A stretch of DNA of 8,635 nt, taken from assembly GCA_002294445.1 (NCBI GenBank), contig DBEI01000055.1:1-8635 (forward strand). Reading direction: 5' to 3'. This DNA is from Patescibacteria group bacterium UBA910. GTDB taxonomy: Bacteria; Patescibacteriota; Minisyncoccia; Phycocordibacterales; DATDWN01. Both the position numbers and the translations under genes were made by a program. Below, piece after piece: positions 1 through 5,454 of the stretch. Below the pieces are notes generated by a model that saw only the letters and a program-made list of their open reading frames with translations, did not search any database and was not told where the DNA came from. How positions within the stretch are numbered: the stretch's first letter is position 1; every line of letters starts with the position of its first letter.

Positions 1-1
1 A

Positions 2-169
2 AAAATACAAGAACTTGAGCCACAATATCAGCAGTTACTTTATTTGCGTTTTGTAGAGGATATGAAGCCAAAAGAGATCGCCGAGGTGCTTAGAGAATCC
101 GTAAATGTAGTATCGGTACGTATCAATCGTGCGGTAGAAAAATTAAGAAACATAGTGGGTAAGATATAG
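2..169 (+). CDS. ECF-type RNA polymerase sigma factor, C-terminal fragment (region 4)
   Basis: Only the last 55 residues are in the window; the start lies to the left. They read as sigma-70 region 4, the helix-turn-helix that contacts the -35 element. It opens with a helix containing LEPQYQQLLYLRFVEDM, followed by KPKEIAEVL and the recognition helix SVNVVSVRINRAVEKLRNIV. The spacing of the conserved 'L..RF.e....EIA..l......V..r..RA..kLR' pattern fits ECF (group 4) sigma factors. The TAG stop at 167-169 lies 5 nt before the ATG of a membrane protein of the anti-sigma type, so the two are almost certainly cotranscribed. The target promoters cannot be read from this fragment. A LuxR-type response regulator C-terminus is a less likely alternative, given the sigma-like RA..kLR ending and the anti-sigma neighbour. 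Confidence 0.85.
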   Translation, partial: KIQELEPQYQQLLYLRFVEDMKPKEIAEVLRESVNVVSVRINRAVEKLRNIVGKI

Positions 170-174
170 CAAGT

Positions 175-852
175 ATGGAAGATGTATTTAAAAATAAAGC
201 AGAACATGTCAGACATATAACCCTTACAGAGAGTGAGCGAGCTTTGGTGTTTCAAAAAATATCATCTCATATGAGATCTGGTCTGCATACACTAAATACA
301 ACTACGTCATTACAATGGTTTATGTTTTTACATAAGACTGCGGTTGCTTTGGGTGTGTTTATATTTGTCTTTTCTGGGGCGGCTGTGGTGGTGGCATCTC
401 AAGATTCATTACCGGGGGACTTGTTGTATCCGGTTAAAGTAAATATAAAAGAACCGGTTGTCAGTGCTGTGTCATTTGGTACCCATGCAAAAATTTATGC
501 AGAAGTTCAAAAAGCAGATGAAAGATTAAAAGAGGCGGAAAAACTCTCAGAGGAGGGTCGACTCAATGCTGTCACCAGAAAAGAGATAGAAGTGCGATTT
601 GAAACACATGTCGAAAAAGTTGATGCGTTTACTAATGTAGATACAGAGTCTACGGACATAGAGATAGAGAAAAGAGTAAAAACACGTGAAGATCTTGAAG
701 AAAGAGTTGTGGAGCATGTTGATAAACTGGATAAAGTGAAAGAAGTCTTATCTGATGAAAAAAAAGAAGAGATAGAAAAATTTAAATATAATGTGTTGAA
801 TACTGTATTGGATAAAAAGAATAAAGGTAAATTTGAAGGAAAAGGCAGATAA
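175..852 (+). CDS. Membrane anti-sigma-like protein with DUF5667-type extracytoplasmic domain
   Basis: This 225-residue protein has a short cytoplasmic N-terminus (about 1-54, helical, with ESERALVFQKIS), one membrane helix at about 56-75 (VALGVFIFVFSGAAVVVA), and an external helical, highly charged C-terminal part. Just after the membrane helix comes QDSLPGDLLYPVK followed by a long amphipathic helix (AKIYAEVQKADERLKEAEKLSEEGRL). That is the characteristic 'LPGdpLYpvK...A..RL.E...L...G' signature of DUF5667, which is found in proteins encoded next to ECF sigma factors. I infer that the N-terminus holds the sigma factor at the membrane and that the outer domain senses an envelope signal. No zinc-binding HxxxCxxC anti-sigma motif is present, so the sigma-binding part is not a classic ZAS domain. 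No strong ribosome-binding site precedes the ATG, and coupling to the upstream gene is likely. Confidence 0.75.
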   Translation: MEDVFKNKAEHVRHITLTESERALVFQKISSHMRSGLHTLNTTTSLQWFMFLHKTAVALGVFIFVFSGAAVVVASQDSLPGDLLYPVKVNIKEPVVSAVSFGTHAKIYAEVQKADERLKEAEKLSEEGRLNAVTRKEIEVRFETHVEKVDAFTNVDTESTDIEIEKRVKTREDLEERVVEHVDKLDKVKEVLSDEKKEEIEKFKYNVLNTVLDKKNKGKFEGKGR

Positions 853-917
853 GTGTGGTTAGATACGGTTTTGCGGATTGTGGGTAAGTGGATATGTACG
901 TTTGTACTATATTAGTG

Positions 918-923
918 TATAGT
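918..923 (+). promoter_or_regulatory. Candidate -10 box upstream of the small basic protein
   Basis: TATAGT ends 9 nt before the ATG at 933. Initiation 6-7 nt after the box would fall within a few bases of the ATG, leaving essentially no leader. I see no convincing -35 hexamer at 16-18 nt, so this is a weak call. Confidence 0.35.
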
Positions 924-932
924 GTGTGTATT

Positions 933-1037
933 ATGGCAAAAAGAGCAGCAACAAATACAAAAAACAAAACATCACGTTCAAAGAAGACAAAGAAGCGTCT
1001 CGCAATCAAAGCAGTACGTAAGGCTGCAAAAAAATAA
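933..1037 (+). CDS. 34-residue, highly basic Lys/Ala-rich protein
   Basis: This very short open frame begins MAKRAATNTKNKTSRSKK and ends KRLAIKAVRKAAKK. It contains 11 Lys, 4 Arg and 7 Ala in 34 residues and has no acidic residue. The composition resembles histone H1/Hc1-type tails and other small nucleic-acid-binding proteins, so compaction of DNA or binding to RNA is possible; this is inference from composition alone. It could also be a small ribosome-associated protein. The frame is opened by a good ATG with a TATAGT box 9 nt upstream and is closed by TAA. It fills the gap between the anti-sigma-like gene and the zinc-ribbon gene. Genes this short are easily missed by automatic annotation. 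I do not recognise a named family. Confidence 0.6.
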   Translation: MAKRAATNTKNKTSRSKKTKKRLAIKAVRKAAKK

Positions 1038-1062
1038 AGTGAGATTATTTTTAATTTATTGA

Positions 1063-1068
1063 TATAAC
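1063..1068 (+). promoter_or_regulatory. Candidate -10 box for the zinc-ribbon gene
   Basis: TATAAC lies 4 nt before the ATG at 1073 in an AT-rich tract, and no Shine-Dalgarno sequence is visible. It could drive a leaderless transcript, but there is no clear -35 and AT-rich DNA gives such matches by chance. Confidence 0.3.
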
Positions 1069-1072
1069 ATAT

Positions 1073-1261
1073 ATGGAGCTAAAAGCGTTGTGCATGAAAT
1101 GCAGGGATGAAAAAAATAAGCCGACCATGCAAGTAATGAAAGATGTAAAAGTTGAAGAAAAAAATAATCGTTTCTCAGCAAAAGGTGTATGTAGTTCATG
1201 TGGGGGAAATATGTTCAAATTTCTTTCAAAAGATGATGCGATGAAGGTAAAGAATGGGTAG
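1073..1261 (+). CDS. Small zinc-ribbon protein, DUF5679-like
   Basis: This 62-residue protein has two CxxC knuckles, C7-M-K-C10 near the N-terminus and C40-S-S-C43 near the middle, separated by a lysine-rich strand region. The order 'LC.KCR......V......RFSAKGVCSSCGGNMFKFL' matches the small DUF5679-type zinc ribbons common in Patescibacteria. There the first CxxC is followed by a beta hairpin and then 'kGvC..CG..m.....'. The four cysteines probably bind one structural zinc. The protein is cytoplasmic and its role is unknown; nucleic-acid or protein binding is the usual guess for such ribbons. A strong hairpin terminator follows 11 nt after the stop, and the gene appears to have its own start signals, so it may be monocistronic or the last gene after the 34-residue protein. 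Confidence 0.75.
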   Translation: MELKALCMKCRDEKNKPTMQVMKDVKVEEKNNRFSAKGVCSSCGGNMFKFLSKDDAMKVKNG

Positions 1262-1272
1262 TAATATAAATC

Positions 1273-1305
1273 CTAAAACACCATGGTAAAGCCATGGTGT
1301 TTTAG
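1273..1305 (+). terminator. Hairpin terminator, 14-bp perfect stem
   Basis: The arms at 1273-1286 and 1292-1305 are perfectly complementary around a 5-nt loop (TAAAG). The 3' arm carries GTGTTTTAG, so the U-run lies within the stem. It separates the zinc-ribbon gene from the next transcription unit. The two arms also contain CCATGG. Confidence 0.8.
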
Positions 1306-1326
1306 TTACCCCTGAATTTTTAGTGG

Positions 1327-1332
1327 TATACT
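1327..1332 (+). promoter_or_regulatory. -10 box TATACT, likely leaderless start
   Basis: TATACT is followed by exactly 6 nt and then the ATG at 1339, so transcription would begin at or very near the A of the start codon. There is no room for a ribosome-binding site. The same box and spacing occur at 6570-6575. A recognisable -35 is not clear here. Confidence 0.55.
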
Positions 1333-1338
1333 ATACAT

Positions 1339-1965
1339 ATGGAATATACAAAACGTGTGATGCGTAGGTATTGGTTTGTTTTGTTTTTTGGTTTATTTGG
1401 TGTAGTTGCGGTACTTATATATACTGCTAACCAAATAAAGACAAATCAAAATCATGTATCTGAAACAGGCGCATATATCAGTAACTCTGTGTTGCATGAA
1501 CCTATTGATATTACTCAATACAAATCAAAAATTGAGAATGCCTTGATTGTGGTCCCTGATACATCTACTCAAATATCATTGGTGGATGGGCGTGCAAGCT
1601 ATGGAACAGATGTGGATGGAGGAGATGTTGCATTGGTGAAATTATTAGGTGGGGCAACCATAGACCTGCACACTTCTCATGTGTTTGCTGATATAGCTGT
1701 ACAAAGTGGTGGTACAGGCGTATTTCATTATGTGGCACTGTTTGAAATTGTTGACGGAAGTATACGTCACACATCTTCACATTTTATAGGTGATCGGGTG
1801 GTGGTTGGATCCGCTTCGGTTGTATCGACAGATAATCGATCTTATGGCATACGTATCAATTATCTGAATCGAGCACCAGAGCAAGCAATGACAGATGAAC
1901 CTACGATACCTCAGACGTTAGATCTTACAGTGCAAAATGCTTTGTTTGTAGAGAGTGGTCTGTGA
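1339..1965 (+). CDS. Membrane-anchored extracytoplasmic protein, LppP/LprE-like domain
   Basis: This 208-residue protein has a basic N-terminus (KRVMRRY), one membrane helix at about 11-29, and an outside domain. The region from about 90 to 184 carries GDVALV, SGGTGVFHYVALFE (123-136), HFIGDRVVV (148-156), GIRINYLNRAP (170-180) and EQAMTDEP (181-188). This is the pattern seen in LppP/LprE-type domains: gene-product-specific N-terminus, then a G-G-[ST]-G-x-F core, an [LI]-GDR turn, a [IV]-x-[IV]-x-Y-x-x-R strand and an 'E.M...P' end. The domain's biochemical function is not established; it is exported and may be structural or ligand-binding. There is no lipobox cysteine, so anchoring is by the uncleaved N-terminal helix. 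Its TGA stop overlaps a possible GTG start of the next gene. The start is supported by the TATACT box 6 nt upstream. Confidence 0.65.
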   Translation: MEYTKRVMRRYWFVLFFGLFGVVAVLIYTANQIKTNQNHVSETGAYISNSVLHEPIDITQYKSKIENALIVVPDTSTQISLVDGRASYGTDVDGGDVALVKLLGGATIDLHTSHVFADIAVQSGGTGVFHYVALFEIVDGSIRHTSSHFIGDRVVVGSASVVSTDNRSYGIRINYLNRAPEQAMTDEPTIPQTLDLTVQNALFVESGL

Positions 1966-2000
1966 TAGAATTGGGTTATTATTATATAAATGATGTATCT

Positions 2001-2192
2001 ATGAATGGAGGTATTATTCTTATAGTTATCGGAGGGGTATTTCTACTTAAAAATATGGGTTTACTTGAGGGTATTGAGTGGGGAATTCTTTGGCCTATCA
2101 TATTGATTGTTTTGGGGGTCAATATGATACTAAAAAAACGACATTGTGCCACTTGTGGGTTGAGACATTCTGGATCATGTAATCCACGGTAA
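2001..2192 (+). CDS. Small two-helix membrane protein, LiaF/DUF5668-like, with Cys-rich tail
   Basis: From the ATG at 2001 this is a 63-residue protein: membrane helix GGIILIVIGGVFLLKNMG (3-20), a short turn with LLEGIEWG, a second helix ILWPIILIVLGVNMIL (29-44), then a basic tail with C49, C52 and C60. The pair 'G.ilIliGv.fLl.nlg......WpiiLI.lGv..i' is the LiaI/LiaF N-terminal membrane region (DUF5668 type). In LiaF proteins this precedes a cell-envelope-stress domain, which is absent here. The tail C49-x-x-C52 plus C60 might bind a metal. An alternative GTG start at 1962 would add 13 residues (IELGYYYINDVS) and overlap the upstream stop; it has a GAGAG 6 nt upstream and would allow coupled translation. 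I prefer 2001 because the conserved region begins there, but the choice is not settled. The gene sits at the end of a two-gene unit. Confidence 0.7.
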   Translation: MNGGIILIVIGGVFLLKNMGLLEGIEWGILWPIILIVLGVNMILKKRHCATCGLRHSGSCNPR

Positions 2193-2230
2193 CCATAACA
2201 AAAAAGCGCAGAGGCGCTTTTTTGTTATGG
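2193..2230 (+). terminator. Long palindromic hairpin terminator, 17-bp stem
   Basis: The arms at 2193-2209 and 2214-2230 are perfectly complementary around a 4-nt loop (AGAG), with a GCGC core and flanking A6/T6 runs. Because the A and T runs sit on both sides of the GC core, it could terminate in either direction. It follows the LiaF-like gene directly and defines the left border of the carotenoid locus. Confidence 0.85.
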
Positions 2231-2247
2231 TGCCCCTTTTGTTTTTG

Positions 2248-2253
2248 TATAAA
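2248..2253 (+). promoter_or_regulatory. Candidate -10 box for the prenyltransferase gene
   Basis: TATAAA (within TGTATAAAAT) would give a transcription start at about 2260 and a leader of about 12 nt to the ATG at 2272. An alternative box, CATACT at 2258-2263, lies 8 nt before the ATG and would give a nearly leaderless transcript. Any -35 would fall in the terminator arm. The promoter is likely because a terminator precedes it, but its exact box is uncertain. Confidence 0.4.
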
Positions 2254-2271
2254 ATGACATACTCTATATCT

Positions 2272-3111
2272 ATGACACTATCACAAATACTTCGTATCTC
2301 ACGGCCTCGGTTTTGGATTTATGAATTAGGTACATATGCATTAGGTATGCTCGCAGGACTTACTGTGGGTGGGGCATGGTCGTGGGTGTATGGTGTATTG
2401 TATGGGTTATTTTTTCTCATCCCTGCAAACATTCTCATTTATGGGATAAACGATGTGTTCGATTACGAGACAGATAAGCGTAATCCTAAAAAGGTGGAGT
2501 ATGAAGATTTACTTCATCCGTCTTTGCATAAAAAAGTTTTTGCGTATATTTTTTGGTCTAATATAGGTTTTGTGATACTTGGACTCTTTGTTCCATGGAA
2601 AGCTTTTGTTGCCCTCATATTTTTTTATTTTTTTGCTACTTTTTATTCTGCACCACCGATACGTGCAAAGGCACGACCATTTTTAGATAGCTTCTTTTCA
2701 GCCGGTCACTATGTTGTTACGGGAGTGTTTGGTTATTATCTTTCTGGTGCTCAGGGAGGTGTTATCTTGCCGGTGTGTGCCGGTATGTGTTGGGCGATAG
2801 CAATGCATGCATATTCAGCGGTACCTGATATAGACGCAGACAAACAGTCTGGTATACAAACCATTGCGATCAGTCTCGGTAAAAAAACTACGATACTGGT
2901 CTGTGCTTTCTTGTATGTGTGTGCGGGTGTGTTGCTCGTGCCGTATTTTTCATGGTTACCACTCTTGCTTACTGTTCCGTATGTGATACTCATGTACAAA
3001 TCATATGTTTCTGATGAGCAGAAACTTTTTCGTCTCTATACATATTTTCCAAAGTTAAATGCGTTGGTTGGGATGATATTGTTTTTTCTTGTACTCTGGA
3101 GAGGAATTTAA
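2272..3111 (+). CDS. UbiA-family prenyltransferase, probable lycopene elongase (C50 carotenoid)
   Basis: This 279-residue polytopic membrane protein has about eight hydrophobic segments. The first Asp-rich motif is N60-D-V-F-D64-Y-E-T-D68, followed by KRNPKK, and the second is D186-I-D-A-D190 followed by KQSGIQTIAISLGKK. Both bind Mg-diphosphate in UbiA enzymes. The block 'GiNDvFDYEtDk.NPKK' and the tail 'AvpDIdaDk..Gi.TiA..LG' resemble lycopene elongases (CrtEb of Corynebacterium, Lyc/LbtBC types), which add dimethylallyl units to the ends of lycopene. Its position facing crtE-crtB-crtI supports this. The family also contains MenA, UbiA, chlorophyll synthase and DGGGP synthases, so function rests on context. 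I start at ATG 2272: MTLSQILRISRPRFW is the usual UbiA beginning, whereas an ATG at 2227 lies inside the terminator hairpin. The TAA stop overlaps the stop of crtI on the other strand. Confidence 0.75.
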   Translation: MTLSQILRISRPRFWIYELGTYALGMLAGLTVGGAWSWVYGVLYGLFFLIPANILIYGINDVFDYETDKRNPKKVEYEDLLHPSLHKKVFAYIFWSNIGFVILGLFVPWKAFVALIFFYFFATFYSAPPIRAKARPFLDSFFSAGHYVVTGVFGYYLSGAQGGVILPVCAGMCWAIAMHAYSAVPDIDADKQSGIQTIAISLGKKTTILVCAFLYVCAGVLLVPYFSWLPLLLTVPYVILMYKSYVSDEQKLFRLYTYFPKLNALVGMILFFLVLWRGI

Positions 3112-4619
3112 ATTTCTTTTAGTGGTTCTGGATCGCTTATATTCATGATGCGTTTGTAGGCAGTCTCTGCTGAAATAACACAGATAGGCATTCCTATGCC
3201 TGGGTTTGTATTTGCTCCAACAAAATACAAATCTTTTACTTTTTTTGAAATATTATTTGGTCTCCAGAACGCGGATTGTCCCAGTGTGTGAGCAAGTCCG
3301 AGTGCACTTCCTTTGTAACTGTTGTAATCTTTTTCAAAATCTTTTACGCAATATATTTTTTTGTATTCAATGTGGTTTTTGAGTCCATCCATACCCATGT
3401 GTTTTTCCATCAGATCAAGTACGGTATTGCTCCACTCCTCTAACTTTTCAGGAGAATATTCAAGACCTGATGCAATAGGTACAAGTACAAATAGGTTTTC
3501 TTTACCAGCAGGTGCTACAGAAGGGTCTGTTTTGCTTGGCGCACATACATACAAAGATGGATCCTTAGGAAACTCTGGAGAATCAAAAATCTCTTTGAAG
3601 TGGCTATCCCAATGTTCTGAAAAAAGCAGACTATGGTGGGTAAGTGAATCGAATTGTTTACCGACACCAAGGTACATAATAAATGCGCTTGGAGCCATTT
3701 TTCTTTTTTCCCAGTATGTCTTTGAGTGATCACTTAAAGATTCATCAAGTAAGACGTGCTCGGTGTGATGGAGATCAGCGTTTGAAACTACTATATCGGC
3801 TTCGACGATTTCTCCACTCTCAAGTTCAATACCAGTCGTTTTTTTATCTTTTACAATGATTTTTTTAACAGGTGCGTTAAGGTGGATATGTGCGCCATAC
3901 TTTTCTGCTACTGTGGCGATCGCTTTAGGGAGCTCGTATATACCTTTGTCTGGATACCATACACCCAGATCAAAATCTACATGATTCATGAGGCGATAAA
4001 TTCCTGGAGCATCTTTTGGTGCTGTACCGAGAAGTACCATTTGAAATTGCATTACTTTGCGTAGGATTTCTGATCGAAAGGTACGGTTGATGATACGCTC
4101 CATGCTATTCCATATTTCAAGTTTACGACCTTCTTGCATGGTGCGTTTGTTGAAAAAATCAAAGATAGAGTTGTAGTTTTTGTACATAAATTCTTTCTTT
4201 GCAATATCATATTGACGTTTTGATTCATCAAGGTACTCATTGAGTTTTTTTGCTGAGCCAGGCTCTATAGAGTCAAAGAGTTCAGCATTTTTTTCTCTAT
4301 CCGAATAGAAGTCGTAGTGTTGACCTTCGCTTTTGAGAAATACTCTATATGATGGTGATAATCGGGTAAGGTGTAGATATTCATGTATATCTTCGCCAAG
4401 TAGATTAAAAAAATCTTCAAATACATCCGGCATCATGTACCATGAGGGGCCCATATCGAATACATAACCATTTTCTTGTATCAGTCGGGCTCTGCCACCA
4501 ATTTGGTTATTTTTTTCATATACGTGTACTTCAAAACCTTTCTTTGCTAAAAGCGCAGCAAGTGATATTCCACCGAATCCAGCGCCGATAATGATAACTT
4601 TTTGTTTAGTGTGAAGCAT
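3108..4619 (-). CDS. crtI: Phytoene desaturase CrtI
   Basis: This 503-residue FAD-dependent enzyme would remove hydrogens from phytoene stepwise to give lycopene (or neurosporene) at the membrane. The N-terminal Rossmann motif is VIIIGAGFGGISLAALLAKKG (8-28; G12, G14, G17), followed by the acidic strand end VHVYEKNNQIGGRA (31-44). Middle signatures are PSAFIMYLGVG (310-320) and PSKTDPSVAPAGKENLFVLVP (361-381). Then come GLAHTLGQSAFWRPNN (441-456) and the C-terminal flavin motif LYFVGANTNPGIGMPICVISAE (464-485), all in the usual CrtI order and at full family length. Asn replaces the commoner Ser/His in 'VGA-S-T-H-PG'. Homologues such as CrtN, CrtD or CrtO-like desaturases share these motifs, but the phytoene synthase next to it makes CrtI most likely. 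Its start overlaps the end of crtB by 14 nt, indicating coupled translation. No terminator follows. Confidence 0.88.
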   Translation of the reverse strand: MLHTKQKVIIIGAGFGGISLAALLAKKGFEVHVYEKNNQIGGRARLIQENGYVFDMGPSWYMMPDVFEDFFNLLGEDIHEYLHLTRLSPSYRVFLKSEGQHYDFYSDREKNAELFDSIEPGSAKKLNEYLDESKRQYDIAKKEFMYKNYNSIFDFFNKRTMQEGRKLEIWNSMERIINRTFRSEILRKVMQFQMVLLGTAPKDAPGIYRLMNHVDFDLGVWYPDKGIYELPKAIATVAEKYGAHIHLNAPVKKIIVKDKKTTGIELESGEIVEADIVVSNADLHHTEHVLLDESLSDHSKTYWEKRKMAPSAFIMYLGVGKQFDSLTHHSLLFSEHWDSHFKEIFDSPEFPKDPSLYVCAPSKTDPSVAPAGKENLFVLVPIASGLEYSPEKLEEWSNTVLDLMEKHMGMDGLKNHIEYKKIYCVKDFEKDYNSYKGSALGLAHTLGQSAFWRPNNISKKVKDLYFVGANTNPGIGMPICVISAETAYKRIMNISDPEPLKEI

Positions 4620-5454
4620 ATGTTTTTGTGATAAGCCAAATTTTTTCTAATGTTGTTGAACGTACTCGTTTATTAAAAATATCATATTGTTCCTGCTCAA
4701 TCTTATCGAGTATTTTTTCATACAGTCGAGAGGCGAGTCTGACTGGAAACTGACCATTATGAGAAAGCATACAAATACCCAGTTCAGCTTCTCTAAATAG
4801 TTTTCGTGCTCGAGTGATTTCATATTTCATGAGATCAATGAATTCTTGAGTTACTTCCTTGTTGCGGATCATTGACTCAGTGACGTGATAGCGATTCATA
4901 TCTTCGGTGGGAAGATATATGCGGTCTCGTTTTACATAATCTTCTTCTATGTCTCTTAAGAAGTTGGTGAGTTGCATTGCCTCTCCAAGTTTTTGGGCGT
5001 AGCTAAATGCATGAGGATCTGTGTATCCAATAATATAAGTGAGCATCATACCTACTACTTCTGCGGAACCATACATATAAGACTGAAGATCTGTGTAGGT
5101 TGTATACCGTGATTGAGTAGTATCACGCATCATTGCGTCAATAAATGAAATACTGAGATCGAATGGAATCTTGTATTTCTTAAATATGTCTGCAGTTGCT
5201 TGAAGGAGCTGGTTTTCAACCTGCTCTCCATTGTATGCACGAATCCATTGCTCTTTCCATTGAGTGATCTCTGACCGAGGGTTGCTGTGAGGATCTGGGT
5301 TGTCTACAAATTCATCAGGAGTCCGAACAAATGCATATAAAATGAAGACAGCGGTCTTTATTTCTTTTGGAAAAAATAATGTTGCGATGTAGTAACTTGT
5401 TCCATGCTTTTTTTCTACATTGCGCGCGGAAGTGATGGTGTCTGTTGAAATCAT
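4606..5454 (-). CDS. crtB: Phytoene synthase CrtB
   Basis: This 282-residue trans-isoprenyl diphosphate synthase, head-to-head type, would condense two GGPP into phytoene. The first Asp-rich motif is AFVRTPDEFVDNPD (41-54; D47 and D51 in DEFVD), and the second is LTNFLRDIEEDYVKRDRIYLP (162-182; D168 and D172). The family pattern 'YMYGSAEVVGMML' (126-138) sits between them. The first motif reads D-E-x-x-D rather than D-D-x-x-D, which is common in CrtB of actinobacterial and haloarchaeal C50 pathways. Squalene synthases (HpnC/HpnD) are relatives, but the desaturase and GGPP synthase in the same operon favour phytoene. The ATG overlaps the TGA of crtE by 4 nt (ATGA), a translational-coupling arrangement, and there is no Shine-Dalgarno sequence. 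The product would be soluble or membrane-associated. Confidence 0.88.
   Translation of the reverse strand: MISTDTITSARNVEKKHGTSYYIATLFFPKEIKTAVFILYAFVRTPDEFVDNPDPHSNPRSEITQWKEQWIRAYNGEQVENQLLQATADIFKKYKIPFDLSISFIDAMMRDTTQSRYTTYTDLQSYMYGSAEVVGMMLTYIIGYTDPHAFSYAQKLGEAMQLTNFLRDIEEDYVKRDRIYLPTEDMNRYHVTESMIRNKEVTQEFIDLMKYEITRARKLFREAELGICMLSHNGQFPVRLASRLYEKILDKIEQEQYDIFNKRVRSTTLEKIWLITKTYASH

Noticed and set aside
782..1009. Minus-strand open frame opposite the anti-sigma tail and the small basic protein
   Set aside because: Its Phe/Tyr/Ile-rich translation is the expected antisense shadow of Lys/Ala-rich coding DNA; no promoter or family match seen.
2227..2271. Upstream ATG codons (2227, 2254) as start of the prenyltransferase
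   Set aside because: The ATG at 2227 lies in the 3' arm of the terminator hairpin and the extra residues do not look like a UbiA N-terminus. The ATG at 2254 directly follows the TATAAA box. The start at 2272 gives the usual beginning.
3361..3729. Plus-strand open frame inside crtI
   Set aside because: It is antisense to conserved CrtI motifs, so it is a shadow.
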